The notes below the pieces were generated by a model, which was not told the DNA's origin, made no database searches, and saw only the letters and a program-made list of their open reading frames with translations. Source: SKKL01 sp046543225 (GTDB taxonomy: Bacteria; Actinomycetota; Acidimicrobiia; Acidimicrobiales; SKKL01). Taken from it: a stretch of 20,675 nucleotides of DNA. The stretch lies in contig JBKGZW010000035.1 in assembly GCA_046543225.1 (NCBI GenBank), forward strand, positions 1-20,675, written 5' to 3'. Each line of letters starts with the position of its first letter. Positions within the stretch are counted from its first letter, which is position 1. Both the position numbers and the translations under genes were made by a program. This document shows, in pieces, positions 1 to 7,397 of this stretch.

Positions 1-29
1 TCCGCTGGGGTCGGCGAGCGGCGGACCAC

Positions 30-35
30 TAGGTT
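30..35 (+). promoter_or_regulatory. Candidate -10 box (TAGGTT) for the ABC exporter operon
   Basis: TAGGTT fits the actinobacterial -10 pattern TANNNT and lies 8 bases before the GTG at 44. The mRNA would therefore have almost no leader, consistent with the lack of a Shine-Dalgarno sequence before this start. No convincing -35 is visible in the short upstream stretch, so this is a weak call. Confidence 0.35.
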
Positions 36-43
36 CGGCGGCT

Positions 44-979
44 GTGACTGGTGCCGCGATCGAGGTCGACGACCTGGTGATCCGCTACGGCGAGCTGGTC
101 GCGGTCGACCACGTGTCCTTCGACGCCCCCGCCGGTGCGGTCACCGCGGTGCTCGGGCCCAACGGGGCGGGCAAGACCTCGACCATCGAGGCGCTCGAAG
201 GCTTCCGGCGCCCCGACGAGGGCCGTGCCCGAGTGCTGGGGCTCGACCCGATCGCCGACCACCGGGCCCTGGTCGTGCGGGTCGGGGTCATGCTCCAGGC
301 CGGCGGCGTCTACCGGGCGATCCGGGTGGCCGAGGCGGTCCGGCTCTTCGCCGCCTACTACGACGCTCCGCTCGATCCCGACGAGCTGATCGACCGGGTG
401 GGCCTGGCCGATCGACGCCGAGCGCTGTGGCGAACGCTGTCGGGAGGCGAGCAGCAACGCCTGTCGCTGGCCCTCGCCCTGGTCGGGCGACCCGACCTGG
501 TGTTCCTCGACGAACCCACCGCCGGGCTCGACGTCTCCGGCCGCCGCCTGGTGCACGACCTCGTCCGCGAGCTGCAAGACGCCGGGGTCACCGTCCTGCT
601 CACCACCCACGATCTGGGCGAAGCCGAAGCCCTGGCCGACCACCTCGTCATCATCGATCACGGACGGGTGGTCGCCGCCGGCACCCCCACCGAGCTGACC
701 GACACCGGGGGGCCACCCGAGCTCCGCTTCGGCGCCGCGCCCGGCCTCGACACCGCGGCACTGGCCGGCCACCTCGGTGCCGCGGTCCACGAACCGACGC
801 CGGGCGAGTACGTGGTCGAACACCCGGGCGATCCGACCACCGTCGCCCGTCTCACCGCGTGGCTGGCCGAGCGCGACCTGCCCCTGGCCGACCTGCGGGC
901 GGGACGGCAACGACTCGAGGACGTGTTCGTCCGCCTCACCGAAGACCCCACAACGCCCGGCGCAGGGGATCAGCCGTGA
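44..979 (+). CDS. ABC-2 type exporter, ATP-binding protein
   Basis: This is a 311-residue DrrA/CcmA-like ATPase that powers an exporter at the cytoplasmic face of the membrane. Visible motifs are Walker A GPNGAGKTS (residues 38-46), a Q-loop Gln at about 85, the ABC signature LSGGE (132-136), Walker B LVFLDE (152-157), the D-loop after it and the H-loop His189. A roughly 90-residue C-terminal extension is typical of drug and lipid exporter ATPases. Its stop overlaps the GTG of the permease gene (GTGA at 976-979), so the two are translationally coupled. The GTG at 44 is chosen because an N-terminal beta strand of the domain begins right after it. The substrate is unknown. Similar transporters lie beside ctaA in other actinobacteria, so a link to oxidase or heme biogenesis is possible but not shown. 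Confidence 0.9.
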   Translation: MTGAAIEVDDLVIRYGELVAVDHVSFDAPAGAVTAVLGPNGAGKTSTIEALEGFRRPDEGRARVLGLDPIADHRALVVRVGVMLQAGGVYRAIRVAEAVRLFAAYYDAPLDPDELIDRVGLADRRRALWRTLSGGEQQRLSLALALVGRPDLVFLDEPTAGLDVSGRRLVHDLVRELQDAGVTVLLTTHDLGEAEALADHLVIIDHGRVVAAGTPTELTDTGGPPELRFGAAPGLDTAALAGHLGAAVHEPTPGEYVVEHPGDPTTVARLTAWLAERDLPLADLRAGRQRLEDVFVRLTEDPTTPGAGDQP

Positions 980-1704
980 AGGCCCTGGCCGCCCAGACCC
1001 GGATCGAGCTGGCCCTCACCCTCCGCAACGGCGAGCAGCTCCTGCTCACCCTCGCCATCCCGGTGCTGATCCTGGCCTTCTTCTCGCTGGTCGAGGTCCT
1101 GCCCGTGCCCGAGGGCACCGACGAGCCGATCGACTTCCTCGCGCCGGGGGTGCTCGCTCTGGCCGTGCTGTCCACCGCGTTCACCAGCCTCGCCATCGCC
1201 ACCGGCTTCGACCGCCAGTACGGGGTGCTCAAGCGTCTCGGCGCCACCCCGCTGGGGCGTTCCCGACTCCTCGCTGCCAAGACCGCCTCGGTGCTGATGG
1301 TGATGGCGATCCAGTTCGTGGCGCTGGTCGGGGTGGCGGTCGCGCTCGGCTGGCGACCCGAGGCCGACCCCGTCGCCCTCCTCGGTGGGCTGGGACTGGC
1401 CACCGTCGCCTTCGCCGGGCTCGCTCTGGTGATGGCCGGAACCCTTCCCGGGCTGGTCACCCTCGCCGCCGCCAACGGCGTCTACGTGGTGCTGTTGCTC
1501 TTCGGCGACCTGGTCATCCCGCTCGAGTCGCTGCCAGGACCGCTCGCGACCGCTGCCGCGCTGTTGCCCACCGCCGCCCTGGCCGAGCTGTTGCGGGCGG
1601 GGTTCGACACCGGGACCGGTGCGAGCCCCTCGGCGTGGGCGGTGCTTGCGCTGTGGGCGATCGTGGCCCCCGGCGCGGCCGCCCGCTGGTTCCGCTGGGA
1701 GTGA
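976..1704 (+). CDS. ABC-2 type exporter, permease
   Basis: This 242-residue integral membrane protein starts at a GTG that overlaps the ATPase stop by four bases. Hydrophobic segments near residues 20-40, 52-75, 100-128, 135-158, 160-180 and 218-238 give the six helices expected of an ABC-2 permease. The cytoplasmic stretch between helices 2 and 3 has the Y-G-V-L-K-R-L-G-A-T-P-L motif characteristic of this family, a coupling element for the ATPase. An upstream ATG at 427 would extend the frame through the ATPase gene in another frame and gives an Arg/Pro-rich artefact, so it is rejected. The gene ends 18 bases before the convergent end of the oxidase operon at 1723. No hairpin terminator is visible in that gap. 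Confidence 0.88.
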   Translation: MKALAAQTRIELALTLRNGEQLLLTLAIPVLILAFFSLVEVLPVPEGTDEPIDFLAPGVLALAVLSTAFTSLAIATGFDRQYGVLKRLGATPLGRSRLLAAKTASVLMVMAIQFVALVGVAVALGWRPEADPVALLGGLGLATVAFAGLALVMAGTLPGLVTLAAANGVYVVLLLFGDLVIPLESLPGPLATAAALLPTAALAELLRAGFDTGTGASPSAWAVLALWAIVAPGAAARWFRWE

Positions 1705-1722
1705 GCCGTCGGGTTCAGGCCC

Positions 1723-2058
1723 TCAGACGAAGAAGTGGAACGTGAGCAGGGTCACGACATAGACCGCGACCGCGAACACGATCCCGGACACGAACATCCA
1801 GCTGAACATGCGGGTGTCGAACCTGAGGTGCATGAAGAACGCGGCCACGTACCAGAACTTGACCACCATCAGCACGAGGAGGATCGGGATGACCGCCGAG
1901 CCCAAGGCGTCCTCGGCCGGATAGGTGGCGATCTCGGCCGCGGTCAGGATGGCCAGGATGATGGCGATCTTGACGTAGGTCTTGTCGGAGGGATGGTCGT
2001 GTCCCTCGTGTTCGGTGTCGTGGACCTCGTCCGGTGCGGGGGCGTCGACGGCAGACAT
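1723..2058 (-). CDS. Cytochrome c oxidase subunit IV (bacterial COX4-type)
   Basis: This 111-residue protein is the last gene of the oxidase operon. A His/Asp/Glu-rich N-terminal tail (residues 10-25) is followed by three membrane helices (about 29-47, 53-73 and 88-108). The segment KFWYVAAFFMHLRFD (67-81) is the hallmark of the small bacterial caa3 subunit IV family (COX4_pro type). Such subunits sit at the edge of the oxidase and help stability or CuB assembly. The ATG at 2058 is preferred over one at 2106 because AGGAG lies six bases upstream and the longer form would overlap ctaE. It follows the ctaE stop by 8 bases. Confidence 0.88.
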   Translation of the reverse strand: MSAVDAPAPDEVHDTEHEGHDHPSDKTYVKIAIILAILTAAEIATYPAEDALGSAVIPILLVLMVVKFWYVAAFFMHLRFDTRMFSWMFVSGIVFAVAVYVVTLLTFHFFV

Positions 2059-2066
2059 CGGGGCTC

Positions 2067-2696
2067 CTAGGGGATGAGGTAGACGATCGTGAAGATGAGG
2101 ATCCACACGATGTCGACGAAGTGCCAGTACAGGCCGACGATCTCGACGGCCTCGGCTCGTGAGGACGCGAGGCGACCGCGGATGGAGAGCACGAACAGCG
2201 ACAGCAACATGACGATGCCGACGGTGACGTGCACACCGTGGAACCCGGTGAGGGTGTAGAAGGCCGAGCCGAAGATGCTGGTGGTGAAACCGAGTCCCTC
2301 GCGGTAGAAGGCGGTGAACTCATAGACCTGACCGGCGATGAAGGTCGACCCGAGCAGCGCCGTGGTGAGCACCCAGGTGCGAAACGCCCGATGATCGGCT
2401 CGCTGGATGGCCGACAGGGCCAGCACCATGGTGAGCGAGCTCATCAGCAGCACGAACGAGCTGATCGAGGTGAACGGGATGTCGAACACGTCGCGGCCGG
2501 TGATGCCGCCCTCGGGGACCCGATCCTTGTAGAGCAGGTAGGTGGAGATCAGCCCGCCGAAGAGCATGCACTCGGAACCGAGGAACACCCACATCGCCAG
2601 CTTGTTGTTGGAGATGCCGGTGGTGGTGGCGTGCTCGCCCATGTGATGGTCGGGGTCATATCCCGCTTCGGGAGCGGTGAGGGTCGTCTCAGCCAA
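2067..2696 (-). CDS. ctaE: Cytochrome c oxidase subunit III
   Basis: This 209-residue membrane protein packs against subunit I and protects the proton-uptake side of the oxidase. Family signatures are intact: the helix Glu in SECMLF (E42), FHGVHV with His153 and His156, and YWHFVDIVW (190-198). The long open frame continues upstream inside ctaD, but a TTG at 2696 with a strong GAGGAGG six bases before it (2703-2709) gives the normal actinobacterial length. This start overlaps the ctaD stop at 2689-2691, so translation is coupled. A His-containing N-terminal tail (residues 14-22) precedes the first helix. Confidence 0.93.
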   Translation of the reverse strand: MAETTLTAPEAGYDPDHHMGEHATTTGISNNKLAMWVFLGSECMLFGGLISTYLLYKDRVPEGGITGRDVFDIPFTSISSFVLLMSSLTMVLALSAIQRADHRAFRTWVLTTALLGSTFIAGQVYEFTAFYREGLGFTTSIFGSAFYTLTGFHGVHVTVGIVMLLSLFVLSIRGRLASSRAEAVEIVGLYWHFVDIVWILIFTIVYLIP

Positions 2697-4740
2697 CGGG
2701 GGCCTCCTCGGACTCGGCGGCCTCGTCGCTCGTGGCGTCGTCGGCCTCCTCGGCGTCGCCCTCGTCCTCGTCGGATGCCTCGGCGGCGGTGGGCTCGTCG
2801 TCGCCGTGGTCGTGGTCGGGACCGTGGGGCTGGTCGATGTCGTCGGGCGGTTCGATGACCCAGCCGTAGAGACCCACCAGCAGGATGATCGCACCCACCA
2901 GGGAGAGCCACAGCGTGTAGAGGAGGCCGTAGCCGATGATCGGGAACGACACGGTGACGACCAGCGGCCAGTACGACGGCGACGGCAGGTGCACCCCGGT
3001 GCCGTCACCGGTCTGGGCGACCTCGTCGCCGGTGGCGATCCGTCGGACCCGACCGTCGTCGTCCTCGGCGTACTTGCGGTGCCAGAACTCGTCGAGCTGG
3101 GTCACGGTGGGGACCTCGTCGAAGTTGTGCTCGGGGGTGGGCGAGGGCACCATCCACTCGATGGTGCGCGAGTCCCACGGATCGGGCCCGACCGGCGGCA
3201 GGCTCGACGCCTTCTTCTTGCTGTAGAAGACGTTGATCACAAAGCTCAGCACCGACAGGGCGATGATGAACGACCCGACGGTGGCGACCATGTTCCACAG
3301 GCTGAACCCGTAGCCGCCGTCGTAGGTCCACACCCGGCGGCTCATGCCCTGCAGGCCCAGGATGTGCATCGGTCCGAAGGTGACGTTGAAGCCGATGAGC
3401 AGGGTCCAGAAGTTGAGCTTGCCCCACGTCTCGCTGAGCCGGTAGCCGAACGCCTTTGGCCACCAGTAGTAGAAGCCGCCCATGAACCCGAAGAAGGCGC
3501 CGCCGAAGAGCACGTAGTGGAAGTGGGCGACGATGTAGTAGGTGTCGGTCTGCTGGGTGTCGGCCGGGGCGATCGAGTGGGTGACACCCGAGAGGCCACC
3601 GATGGTGAACATGGTGACCAGGCCGATGGCGAACAGCATGGGGGTGTCGAAGCGCAGCTTCCCGCCCCACATGGTGGCGGTCCAGTTGAGGATCTTCACA
3701 CCGGTCGGCACGGCGATGAACATGGTGGACAGCGAGAAGGCGGCGACCGAGAGCGGGCCGATGCCGGCGGAGAACATGTGGTGGGCCCACACGCCGAAGC
3801 CCATGAAGCCGATGGCGATGCCCGAGAACACGATGAACGGATAGCCGAAGATCGGCTTGCGCGAGAACACCGGCAGGATCTCGGACACGATGCCGAACGC
3901 GGGCAGGATCATCAGGTAGACCTCGGGGTGCCCGAAGATCCAGAACAGGTGCTGCCACAGCAATGGGTCGGCGCCGGCCTCGACGTTGAAGAAGTTGGCG
4001 TCGTAGAGGCGGTCCATCGCCAACAGCACCTGGGCGACGGTGAGCACCGGGATGGCGAACAGCAGCAGGAACTGGGTGACCAGCGCCATCCAGGTGAAGA
4101 TCGGCATCTTCATGAGCGACATGCCCGGGGCCCGCATGTTGATCACGGTGGTGATGAGGTTGACCGCACCGGCCAGCGACGCGAACCCGGCGATGATGAG
4201 CCCGAGGTTCCAGAAGTCGATCCCGTGGGTGGGCGAGAAGATCACGCCCGAGTTGGGGGCGTAGTTGAACCAGCCTCCGTCGGGAGCCCCGCCGAGGAAC
4301 CACGACGTGTTCAAGAAGATGCCGCCCATCAGGAACGACCAGAAGCTGAAGGCGTTGATGCGGGGGAACGCGACGTCGCGGGCGCCGATCTGCAACGGGA
4401 TGAGGTAGTTGGCGAACGCGGCGCCGATGGGCATCACCGTGAGGAAGATCATGGTGGTGCCGTGCATGGTGAACACCTGGTTGTAGGCGTCGGCCGACAG
4501 GAACGTGCCGTTGGGCGCCGCGAGCTGGATCCGGATGAGCAGCGCCTCGATACCGCCGACGATCAGGAAGAACAGCGCCGCCGCGCCGTACATGATGCCG
4601 ATCTTCTTGTGGTCGACCGTGGTCAGCCAGCTTCGCCAGCCGGTGGTGGTCGTGGGACGGCGGAACACGCCGAGGACCGGCTCGGGCCGGACCTGACCAC
4701 CGGATGGCAGCGCCAGGGGTCGTTCCTCGGTGATGGCCAT
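2689..4740 (-). CDS. ctaD: Cytochrome c oxidase subunit I, canonical, with C-terminal extension
   Basis: This 683-residue catalytic subunit of an aa3/caa3-type heme-copper oxidase reduces O2 to water and pumps protons. All metal ligands are visible: His93 and His408 for heme a, His406 for heme a3, and His271, His320 and His321 for CuB, with Tyr275 for the Tyr-His crosslink. Proton-path residues are also there: D-channel Asp122 and Asn129, Glu273 (GHPEVY) and K-channel Lys349 (PTGVKILNW). The usual 12 helices end near residue 506. Beyond them lies a linker (520-585), two extra helices (about 590-628) after a PSPSYWPL motif, and a His/Asp/Glu-rich tail (633-680). The extra helices resemble the second half of actinobacterial subunit IV (CtaF). 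The ATG at 4740 has GGAG upstream. Confidence 0.97.
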   Translation of the reverse strand: MAITEERPLALPSGGQVRPEPVLGVFRRPTTTTGWRSWLTTVDHKKIGIMYGAAALFFLIVGGIEALLIRIQLAAPNGTFLSADAYNQVFTMHGTTMIFLTVMPIGAAFANYLIPLQIGARDVAFPRINAFSFWSFLMGGIFLNTSWFLGGAPDGGWFNYAPNSGVIFSPTHGIDFWNLGLIIAGFASLAGAVNLITTVINMRAPGMSLMKMPIFTWMALVTQFLLLFAIPVLTVAQVLLAMDRLYDANFFNVEAGADPLLWQHLFWIFGHPEVYLMILPAFGIVSEILPVFSRKPIFGYPFIVFSGIAIGFMGFGVWAHHMFSAGIGPLSVAAFSLSTMFIAVPTGVKILNWTATMWGGKLRFDTPMLFAIGLVTMFTIGGLSGVTHSIAPADTQQTDTYYIVAHFHYVLFGGAFFGFMGGFYYWWPKAFGYRLSETWGKLNFWTLLIGFNVTFGPMHILGLQGMSRRVWTYDGGYGFSLWNMVATVGSFIIALSVLSFVINVFYSKKKASSLPPVGPDPWDSRTIEWMVPSPTPEHNFDEVPTVTQLDEFWHRKYAEDDDGRVRRIATGDEVAQTGDGTGVHLPSPSYWPLVVTVSFPIIGYGLLYTLWLSLVGAIILLVGLYGWVIEPPDDIDQPHGPDHDHGDDEPTAAEASDEDEGDAEEADDATSDEAAESEEAPVG
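2703..2709 (-). promoter_or_regulatory. Ribosome binding site that fixes the TTG start of ctaE
   Basis: GAGGAGG on the minus strand ends six bases before the TTG at 2696. It lies inside the last codons of ctaD. It is the reason for choosing this rare start codon over any upstream codon in the same frame. Confidence 0.7.
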
Positions 4741-4750
4741 GCAGACTCCG

Positions 4751-5911
4751 TCAGTCGTTGCGCGGACCGGTCCAGACCGGTCCGTCGGGGGAGGTGGACA
4801 GCAGGTAGTCGACGAGGTCGTCGATCTGGGGTTCGGTGAGGCCCAGGTCCGGCATGCCGCGGTCGCCTTCGGGGTACATCGCCTTCTGACCCGGTGGGTC
4901 GCGCAGCCACGCTTCGAGCTGACCGCGGTCGACGGTCATGTCGTCGTTGTAGAGCTCGAAGATGCCCCCGGCGTAGGCCCGCCGCGAGGCGAAGTGGGTG
5001 AGGTCGGGGGCGACGCCCGCCACCAGCGGGTGGTCGTCCTCGGACGGCTGGGCCTCCTCGGGAAGTCCGTCGATCCGGTGACAGCTCGAGCACAGCTGGG
5101 CGAAGGTGTCCTGGCCGCGCTGTTGTGCTGCGGTCTGGGGCTCGGGAGCGGGTTGCATCTGGGTCTGGACCCACTCGTCGTACTCGTCGGGAGGCAGGGC
5201 GACGACCCGCATGCGCATCTCGGCGTGGCTCAACCCGCAGAACTCGGTGCACTGACCCCAGAAGTATCCCGGCTCGTCGGTCTGGATGCTCCAGGTGTGG
5301 GTCCGTCCGGGGACCGCGTCGCGCTTGCCGTTGAGGCGTGGGATCCAGAAGCTGTGGACCACGTCGTTGGACGTGATGGACAGGTTGATCTGGCGGCCCG
5401 CCGGGACGACCATCTCGGTGGCGGTGACGATGTCGGGCTCGCCGTCCTCGTCGATGTCGTAGTTGAACTGCCACCACCACTGGTTGCCGACGACCTCGAC
5501 CTCCACGGCGTCGGCGGTGCGCTCCTCGAGGTCGAAGATGGTGAGGACGGTGAGCACGGCGATGGGGGCGAGGATGACCGCGGGCAGGACGGTCCAGCCG
5601 ACCTCGAGGCGGGTGTTGCCGTGCACCTGCGGCGGGAGGTCGTCGGGGTCCTCGTCGTTCTTGCGCTGGCGGAACTTCCACAGGATGAACACGATGGCGC
5701 CCTCGACCAGGACGAACACGACCGCGGCCACGAGGAAGACCGGGAGGACGAGGTCCATGATGGTGCGGGCTTCGGACCCCTCGGGCTGGAAGGTGTCGAG
5801 CGGCGCGTTCGAGGCACAGCCGGCGAGCACCAGCACGAGTCCGGCGAGTCCGAGCACGACCCATGGCGACCGTCGGGAACGGGCAGTGGTATCAGCGCTG
5901 CGCAGGCTCAT
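4751..5911 (-). CDS. ctaC: Cytochrome c oxidase subunit II with fused cytochrome c domain (caa3-type lipoprotein)
   Basis: This 386-residue protein carries electrons into the oxidase. A lipoprotein signal has its lipobox at LAGC (Cys32), followed by two helices (about 51-78 and 105-126). The outer cupredoxin domain has the aromatic patch QWWWQF (144-149) and a full CuA site: His186, Cys221, Glu223, Cys225, His229 and Met232. A C-terminal cytochrome c domain (about 262-372) has CSSCH (274-278) and a likely axial Met353, so this is a caa3-type enzyme with a built-in electron donor. The start overlaps the stop of the preceding gene (ATGA at 5908-5911). The next gene, ctaD, starts 10 bases after the stop. 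Confidence 0.96.
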   Translation of the reverse strand: MSLRSADTTARSRRSPWVVLGLAGLVLVLAGCASNAPLDTFQPEGSEARTIMDLVLPVFLVAAVVFVLVEGAIVFILWKFRQRKNDEDPDDLPPQVHGNTRLEVGWTVLPAVILAPIAVLTVLTIFDLEERTADAVEVEVVGNQWWWQFNYDIDEDGEPDIVTATEMVVPAGRQINLSITSNDVVHSFWIPRLNGKRDAVPGRTHTWSIQTDEPGYFWGQCTEFCGLSHAEMRMRVVALPPDEYDEWVQTQMQPAPEPQTAAQQRGQDTFAQLCSSCHRIDGLPEEAQPSEDDHPLVAGVAPDLTHFASRRAYAGGIFELYNDDMTVDRGQLEAWLRDPPGQKAMYPEGDRGMPDLGLTEPQIDDLVDYLLSTSPDGPVWTGPRND

Positions 5912-6771
5912 TCCTCGGTGTCTCCAGCGGTCGTGTCGTCGTCAGTGGCGTCGCCCTCGGCGTCGCCCTCGGTGTCGTCGGTCTCGGTGTCGTCGGTCTC
6001 GACGTGCCCATTCTCGCCCTCGGAGCCGAGATCGTGAAATTCTCGCTCGCCGGCCGCCAGACCGGCGATGCCGCCGCCGATGAGCAGCAGGCCTCCCACC
6101 AGCAGCGCCCCGGTGACCAGCGAACGATCGAGGCTCGGGCGGGTGGCCACGAACGCGGCGACCGCCAGGATGACCACCGCCGAGGCGCCGAAGATGCCGA
6201 TGGCGCCCCACTTGGAGACCGCCAGCAGCAACCGTGACGCGAAGAACACGAAGAGGAACACCCCGAACACCGACGCGGCGGGGGTCTCGATCGGCGCCAT
6301 GAGCCGGTTGCGCAACGCCCGGTTGGCGTCGGGATCACCGGTGGCGCGATCCGACCAGGCGCCGACGGTCCACTCGACGGCGGCGGCGGCCAGCAGCACG
6401 ATCCCGATGCCGGCCAGCACGAGGTCGACCACCAGGCCGACGAGCAGCGTGGCCACACCGAAGGCGGCGACGATCGGCCATGGCGACAGGTGGGCGGGCG
6501 GCACGACCTCGGGCAAGGTGTCGGTTCCGGCCACCTCGGCCACCGCTTCGGCGTCGGCGTCGCGGAACGCCACGATCACGATCGCGAGGAAGAACGAGAT
6601 GGCGGCGAGACCGACCAGGACGGTGTAGCCGAACTGGTCGCCCACCGGACCGGACCACGCGAAGCTGATGACCCCGAGCGGCGTGCCGCCGCTGGCGAGC
6701 CCGAGCACGAAGGCCGCGACGAGGGCCGCTGCGGTCAGTCCGAAGTAGAGCTTGGCTCCGAGTGTGATCAT
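5908..6771 (-). CDS. CtaF-like (subunit IV-like) membrane protein with extra helices and acidic tail
   Basis: This 287-residue protein of the oxidase operon has about seven hydrophobic segments: 7-27, 47-69, 98-114, 116-137, 166-186, 188-209 and 218-238. The first 140 residues follow the layout of actinobacterial cytochrome c oxidase subunit IV (CtaF): one helix after a short N-terminus, a second helix ending in a charged stretch, then a loop leading into HLSPWPI and two more helices. That resemblance is from memory of the family and is moderate. The last three helices have no counterpart in CtaF. The tail after residue 241 is almost wholly Asp, Glu, Thr and Gly. The ATG at 6771 lies 8 bases after the preceding stop, with AAGG upstream, and the stop overlaps ctaC. 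A role as an accessory oxidase subunit is inferred from position. Confidence 0.65.
   Translation of the reverse strand: MITLGAKLYFGLTAAALVAAFVLGLASGGTPLGVISFAWSGPVGDQFGYTVLVGLAAISFFLAIVIVAFRDADAEAVAEVAGTDTLPEVVPPAHLSPWPIVAAFGVATLLVGLVVDLVLAGIGIVLLAAAAVEWTVGAWSDRATGDPDANRALRNRLMAPIETPAASVFGVFLFVFFASRLLLAVSKWGAIGIFGASAVVILAVAAFVATRPSLDRSLVTGALLVGGLLLIGGGIAGLAAGEREFHDLGSEGENGHVETDDTETDDTEGDAEGDATDDDTTAGDTEE
5948..6001. repeat. Short tandem repeats encoding the acidic tail
   Basis: On the plus strand a 12-base unit GCGTCGCCCTCG occurs twice in a row (5948-5971), followed by a 15-base unit GTGTCGTCGGTCTCG twice in a row (5972-6001). All four copies stay in frame and encode the Asp/Glu/Thr-rich end of the CtaF-like protein. 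Slippage there would change tail length by 4 or 5 residues without a frameshift. Confidence 0.75.
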
Positions 6772-6779
6772 CGTGTGCC

Positions 6780-7397
6780 TTACTTGATCTGGTAGATGGC
6801 GGTCCAGACGACCGCATAGGCGACGACGGCGGCGTGCCAGAAGAGCGATGCGGCGACCAGACCCTCGCTGTCGCGGGACGAGTAGCCGCCGGCCATGGCC
6901 CGCACCGCCATGAGGGCCAGGAAGACCATGGCCACCACCAGCATGAGGATCTGGGCCCCGGTGATGGCGTAGATGAGCACCGCCTGCACCGCGAGGTCGC
7001 CCGCGATCTCCCACCCCATCTGGCCGTAGAGGAACGCCGCCTGGTTCAAGAACGCGGCGGAGAGCATGAGGGTGAGACCGAGGGCGAGCCAGGTGTTGGC
7101 GCGATCGTCTCGGCTGATGGCCCACACCGCCCAGTGCACGGTGATCGAGGTCATGACCAGGGTGACGAACATGACCGACGCCGGCGCGAGCGGGATGGTG
7201 CCGGCGCCGCCGGGGACCCACTCGCTGCCACTGGCGATGGTCTCGCTGCGCATCGTGAAGTACGCGGCGAACAGGCCGACGAACATCGCCGCGATGGCGG
7301 CGATGGACAGTGCGGTGCCGATGAGCACCACCCGGGGGCGGGCCCGCGGCGCCTCCGGCGGGTCGGCCGGAACGACGTCGGTGACGAATGCGGTCAT
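6780..7397 (-). CDS. Divergent cytochrome c oxidase subunit III-like protein lacking signature residues
   Basis: This 205-residue protein has about five to six helices and aligns with the working subunit III of the same operon. The matched segments are MFVGLFAAYF against MLFGGLISTY, TGAQILML against TGFHGVHV, and LFWHAAVVAY against LYWHFVDIVW. At each family signature the key residue is changed: the helix Glu (E42 in ctaE) is Ile35, the first His of HGVH is Gln149 and the second is Met152, and the Asp of WHFVD is Val. Only the WH pair (187-188) is kept. Its ATG overlaps the stop of the subunit I-like gene (7394-7397), so the two are coupled. It probably folds like subunit III and pairs with the subunit I-like protein, but no activity can be assigned. 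Confidence 0.8.
   Translation of the reverse strand: MTAFVTDVVPADPPEAPRARPRVVLIGTALSIAAIAAMFVGLFAAYFTMRSETIASGSEWVPGGAGTIPLAPASVMFVTLVMTSITVHWAVWAISRDDRANTWLALGLTLMLSAAFLNQAAFLYGQMGWEIAGDLAVQAVLIYAITGAQILMLVVAMVFLALMAVRAMAGGYSSRDSEGLVAASLFWHAAVVAYAVVWTAIYQIK

Noticed and set aside
2677..4839. Long plus-strand open frame (720 codons) opposite ctaD
   Set aside because: Composition is Asp/Gly/His/Arg/Val-rich without domains. It is the antisense shadow of a GC-rich gene whose product is unmistakable.
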